Shown here: positions 6,408 to 8,049 of the stretch, piece after piece
Position numbering within the stretch: the stretch's first letter is position 1
Layout of the letters: each line of letters opens with the position of its first letter
DNA from: Nitrospiraceae bacterium
GTDB taxonomy: Bacteria > Nitrospirota > Nitrospiria > Nitrospirales > Nitrospiraceae
Length of the DNA stretch: 8,049 bases
NCBI GenBank assembly: GCA_025934615.1
Contig: JAICXS010000069.1
Location: 1-8,049 of the forward strand
Direction of reading: 5' to 3'
Position numbers and translations under genes: made by a program
The notes under the pieces: model-generated
Told to the model about the DNA's origin: nothing
Databases searched by the model: none
The model's input: only the letters and a program-made list of their open reading frames with translations

Positions 6408-7004
6408 ATGACTCGACAATACGCTAGATGCGTTTTTAGAGATCAACAGGGCATGGCCTTGGTCACGGTCATGGTTGTCATGGTCGTTATGGCCGTTGTC
6501 GGTATCGCGGCGCTCACTGTCACCGGGTTGGAAAATCGTATGGCGGGGTTCCAGCGGACCGGCGAGGCGGCCGCAACCGCCGCCGAGTCCTGCGTGGGGA
6601 CAGGAGTCAATATTATTCAGCAGACGATTGATCAAGCAAAAGTGCCGGATACTACAACAGGTCCGATTGGACCGGTATTGAATGCCATTTTAGAAGCCGA
6701 AATCATGGGTCAAAACGACAACAATGCCGATGATCCAAGCATCAGTCCGAATACGTTGCAAACAGTCGGAGTCTATACGGTGCGCGGAGATATCGATCGT
6801 CTATATGCCCAAGCGAAATCCGGCGGGGCAATGCAGTTTGCATCGGGTTACGAGGGGGCCGCGGCTGGGGCGGCGGGCGGTGGAGTCGACATTATGTACA
6901 GGATCGATTGTATCGCAACGGATGCAACGACAAACGCGACGAGCCGGATCACAGCTGTCTATGCCTGTACAGCTACCGGGCAAAGTTGTCAACGAAAAAT
7001 TTAG
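6408..7004 (+). CDS. pilX: PilX-like minor pilin (module 2)
   Basis: This is a 198-residue minor pilin of normal PilX size. The leader MTRQYARCVFRDQQG is followed by MALVTVMVVMVVMAVVGIAAL; as in PilX and GspK the +5 Glu is absent (Thr here). TGLENRMAGFQRTGEAAATAAES (39-61) is the PilX_N signature, with Cys62 directly after the Glu-Ser where most homologues have Ala/Gly. The C-terminal domain includes a Gly/Ala run (147-159) and cysteines at 168, 187 and 194. The G-rich DNA coding for the Gly/Ala run has four G-runs of at least three (6845-6877). The gene lies 16 bases after pilW and 10 before the small PilY2-like gene. In Pseudomonas-type systems PilX works with PilY1 and PilW at the pilus tip. 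The family call is good, although the region beyond the N-terminal domain is not recognisable. Confidence 0.88.
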   Translation: MTRQYARCVFRDQQGMALVTVMVVMVVMAVVGIAALTVTGLENRMAGFQRTGEAAATAAESCVGTGVNIIQQTIDQAKVPDTTTGPIGPVLNAILEAEIMGQNDNNADDPSISPNTLQTVGVYTVRGDIDRLYAQAKSGGAMQFASGYEGAAAGAAGGGVDIMYRIDCIATDATTNATSRITAVYACTATGQSCQRKI

Positions 7005-7014
7005 GGAGACTCCT

Positions 7015-7380
7015 ATGCCGAACGTCCACTATGACGAAAAGAAAAGAGTGCGACGAACCTGGATTGTCCCGTGGTTTGGAGAGACATTCCTGTGGGTGGG
7101 CTTATCGTTTATGGCACTCAATGCATCGATCATGGCTCCTTCCACTTCCTTGGGGCAGACAACGATTTCGGTAATTAATATGATGCGCGGTGAAGTGACA
7201 TCGACTGGCCCCAAGCAAGTGGTAGTCGGCAGTAAGCCCTATATCTTGACTGACGACGTTGTGATTAAAGACGATCGAGAACGATCAGTCGAATTGAAGA
7301 ATATCAGTATAGGGGATCGAGTCGCTTTTCATCTCAGGCAAGGACAGATCGATCAACTTGTGTTGCTTCTTCCTAAATGA
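7015..7380 (+). CDS. Small membrane-anchored or exported protein between pilX and pilY1, PilY2-like
   Basis: This is a 121-residue protein. The ATG at 7015 is preceded by GGGAG (7004-7008) at a six-base spacing; upstream in-frame ATGs would overlap pilX and are not used. The N-terminus is basic (KKRVRR at 9-14) followed by a hydrophobic segment (about 16-40), so it is either a signal anchor or a long signal peptide with a possible cut near SLGQ. The remaining 70-75 residues form short beta strands: INMMRGEVTST, PKQVVVGSKPYILTDDVVIKD, a Lys/Asn segment ending in IGDRVAFHL, then IDQLVLLLP. This strand pattern resembles a small beta-barrel (OB/SH3-like) and recalls PilY2, a poorly characterised periplasmic protein encoded beside pilY1 in Pseudomonas. 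The similarity is judged by eye only. Its place inside the operon suggests a role in PilY1 folding, export or anchoring. Confidence 0.72.
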   Translation: MPNVHYDEKKRVRRTWIVPWFGETFLWVGLSFMALNASIMAPSTSLGQTTISVINMMRGEVTSTGPKQVVVGSKPYILTDDVVIKDDRERSVELKNISIGDRVAFHLRQGQIDQLVLLLPK

Positions 7381-7455
7381 TCAGTGCGCCCAAACGCCGG
7401 AATGCCATTAAATGTTAAGAATGCCGGATTGGATGTTGATGAGGAGGAACGAACC
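7381..7455 (+). other. Short gap before pilY1
   Basis: These 75 bases hold no gene and no convincing terminator. The only notable signs are an imperfect 9-base direct repeat (GCCGGAATG / GCCGGATTG) and the strong ribosome-binding site at the end. The gap is larger than the others within module 2, so pilY1 translation may be set independently. Confidence 0.4.
7442..7448 (+). promoter_or_regulatory. Strong ribosome-binding site of pilY1
   Basis: AGGAGGA is centred at the best distance (seven-base spacer) before the ATG at 7456, fixing this start over the in-frame ATGs at 7468 and 7477. Confidence 0.78.
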
Positions 7456-8049
7456 ATGAAGCGCGAAATGGAACGCATGGTGGGGCTAGTTCTCTTACTC
7501 GTGCTTGTCTGGTTAGATCAGTCGACTCCGGTACTGGCGGCAGCTGTAAGCGCTCCGTCCAATGGCGACTATACCGCGCTGCCACCGTTTCTTCCAAATG
7601 TCGTTCCGCCGAATATTCTTCTTCTAATGGACAGTTCCGGCAGCATGGACAATTCAGCGTACCACCCGAGTACGTCCACTCCTCCAAGTCCTGCTACTCA
7701 GCCGACAGGCACGAACGTCTATGATCCAGGCAAACCCGGCGGCTATGCCGGGTATTTTGACCAGACCCTCTGTTATACCTATGGGTCGAATCGATTCACG
7801 CCCGGAATCGCGCGTCCTTCTGGTAGCGATTCCTGCGGAGCCCATAGCCAATGGGACGGCAGTTTTCTAAACTACATTACGATGACACGTATTGAAATTG
7901 CCAAATGGGCCATGATGGGAGGAAAGTGCGCACCCCGCGTAAGCGGCAATTGCTATCCCGGAGGAAAGCTGACGCTCGAGAATAGTAGCCGGGACGCGAT
8001 CGGCGTAATTTTTTCAGCGGATGGCGTATCGCCTCTCTCAGGGACGAAG
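7456..8049 (+). CDS. pilY1: PilY1-like tip adhesin, N-terminal part, 3' truncated by window edge
   Basis: PilY1 is a large secreted, pilus-associated protein that caps the minor-pilin complex and acts in adhesion, surface sensing and control of retraction. Only 198 codons are in the window, with no stop; full-length members usually exceed 1000 residues, and the C-terminal beta-propeller with its calcium site would lie outside. Residues 1-28 form a Sec signal peptide: basic start, hydrophobic core VGLVLLLVLVWL, cleavage probably near VLA/AA. At 52-64, PNILLLMDSSGSM carries the von Willebrand A MIDAS metal motif DxSxS (Asp59 codon at 7630). YDPGKPGGYAGYFDQTLCY and WDGSFLNYITMTRIEIAKWAMMGGKC are both typical of PilY1 N-termini. 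Cysteines at the LCY, DSC, GKC and GNC positions could pair. It follows its likely secretion and assembly partners, PilW and PilX. Confidence 0.94.
   Translation, partial: MKREMERMVGLVLLLVLVWLDQSTPVLAAAVSAPSNGDYTALPPFLPNVVPPNILLLMDSSGSMDNSAYHPSTSTPPSPATQPTGTNVYDPGKPGGYAGYFDQTLCYTYGSNRFTPGIARPSGSDSCGAHSQWDGSFLNYITMTRIEIAKWAMMGGKCAPRVSGNCYPGGKLTLENSSRDAIGVIFSADGVSPLSGTK

Noticed and set aside
6724..7014. 97-codon extension of the small PilY2-like gene
   Set aside because: It lies entirely within pilX in another frame; the ATG at 7015 has a good ribosome-binding site immediately after the pilX stop.
1..8049. Mobile elements, CRISPR arrays, tRNA or rRNA genes
   Set aside because: No transposase, terminal inverted repeats, regularly spaced repeats or RNA gene signatures were seen; the window is compactly filled by pilus genes.

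Overview
The window is a type IV pilus (T4P) minor-pilin locus from a diderm bacterium. All ten supported genes lie on the + strand. The GC content looks moderate to slightly high, ribosome-binding sites are AG-rich, and there are no mobile elements or RNA genes. The gene set (prepilin peptidase, FimT/GspH, PilV, PilW, PilX and PilY1) occurs in Proteobacteria, Nitrospirota, Acidobacteriota and related groups. The style of these proteins makes me lean towards Nitrospirota, but the sequence alone does not prove it.

Layout: (1) Bases 2-700 encode the 3' part of a prepilin peptidase/N-methyltransferase (PilD), whose start lies outside the window. (2) A 232-base gap follows, with short repeats and a conspicuous 44-base hairpin. 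(3) Module 1 (933-4074) has four tightly packed genes: FimT/GspH-like, PilV-like, PilW-like and an unusually large PilX-like protein. (4) A 108-base gap follows. (5) Module 2 (4183-8049) repeats the order: FimT/GspH-like, PilV, PilW (large), PilX (normal size), then a small PilY2-like membrane-anchored or exported protein and the first 198 codons of PilY1, which runs off the window.

How they work together: PilD removes the short leader of each prepilin after the conserved Gly and methylates the new N-terminus. The FimT, PilV, PilW and PilX proteins are minor pilins (T2SS equivalents GspH, I, J, K) expected to form a priming/tip complex. PilY1, with a von Willebrand A metal-binding motif, normally caps that complex as the tip adhesin and mechanosensor. 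No major pilin (PilA) and no assembly motor genes are present in the window.

The most notable feature is two complete but strongly diverged minor-pilin sets in tandem. Only the second carries PilY1, and size is distributed differently in each: PilX is enlarged in set 1 and PilW in set 2. PilV of set 1 also carries an acidic Asp/Gly-rich stretch resembling calcium-binding loops. Several start codons were placed downstream of the longest possible ORF, because those positions have better ribosome-binding sites and prepilin leaders of sensible length.
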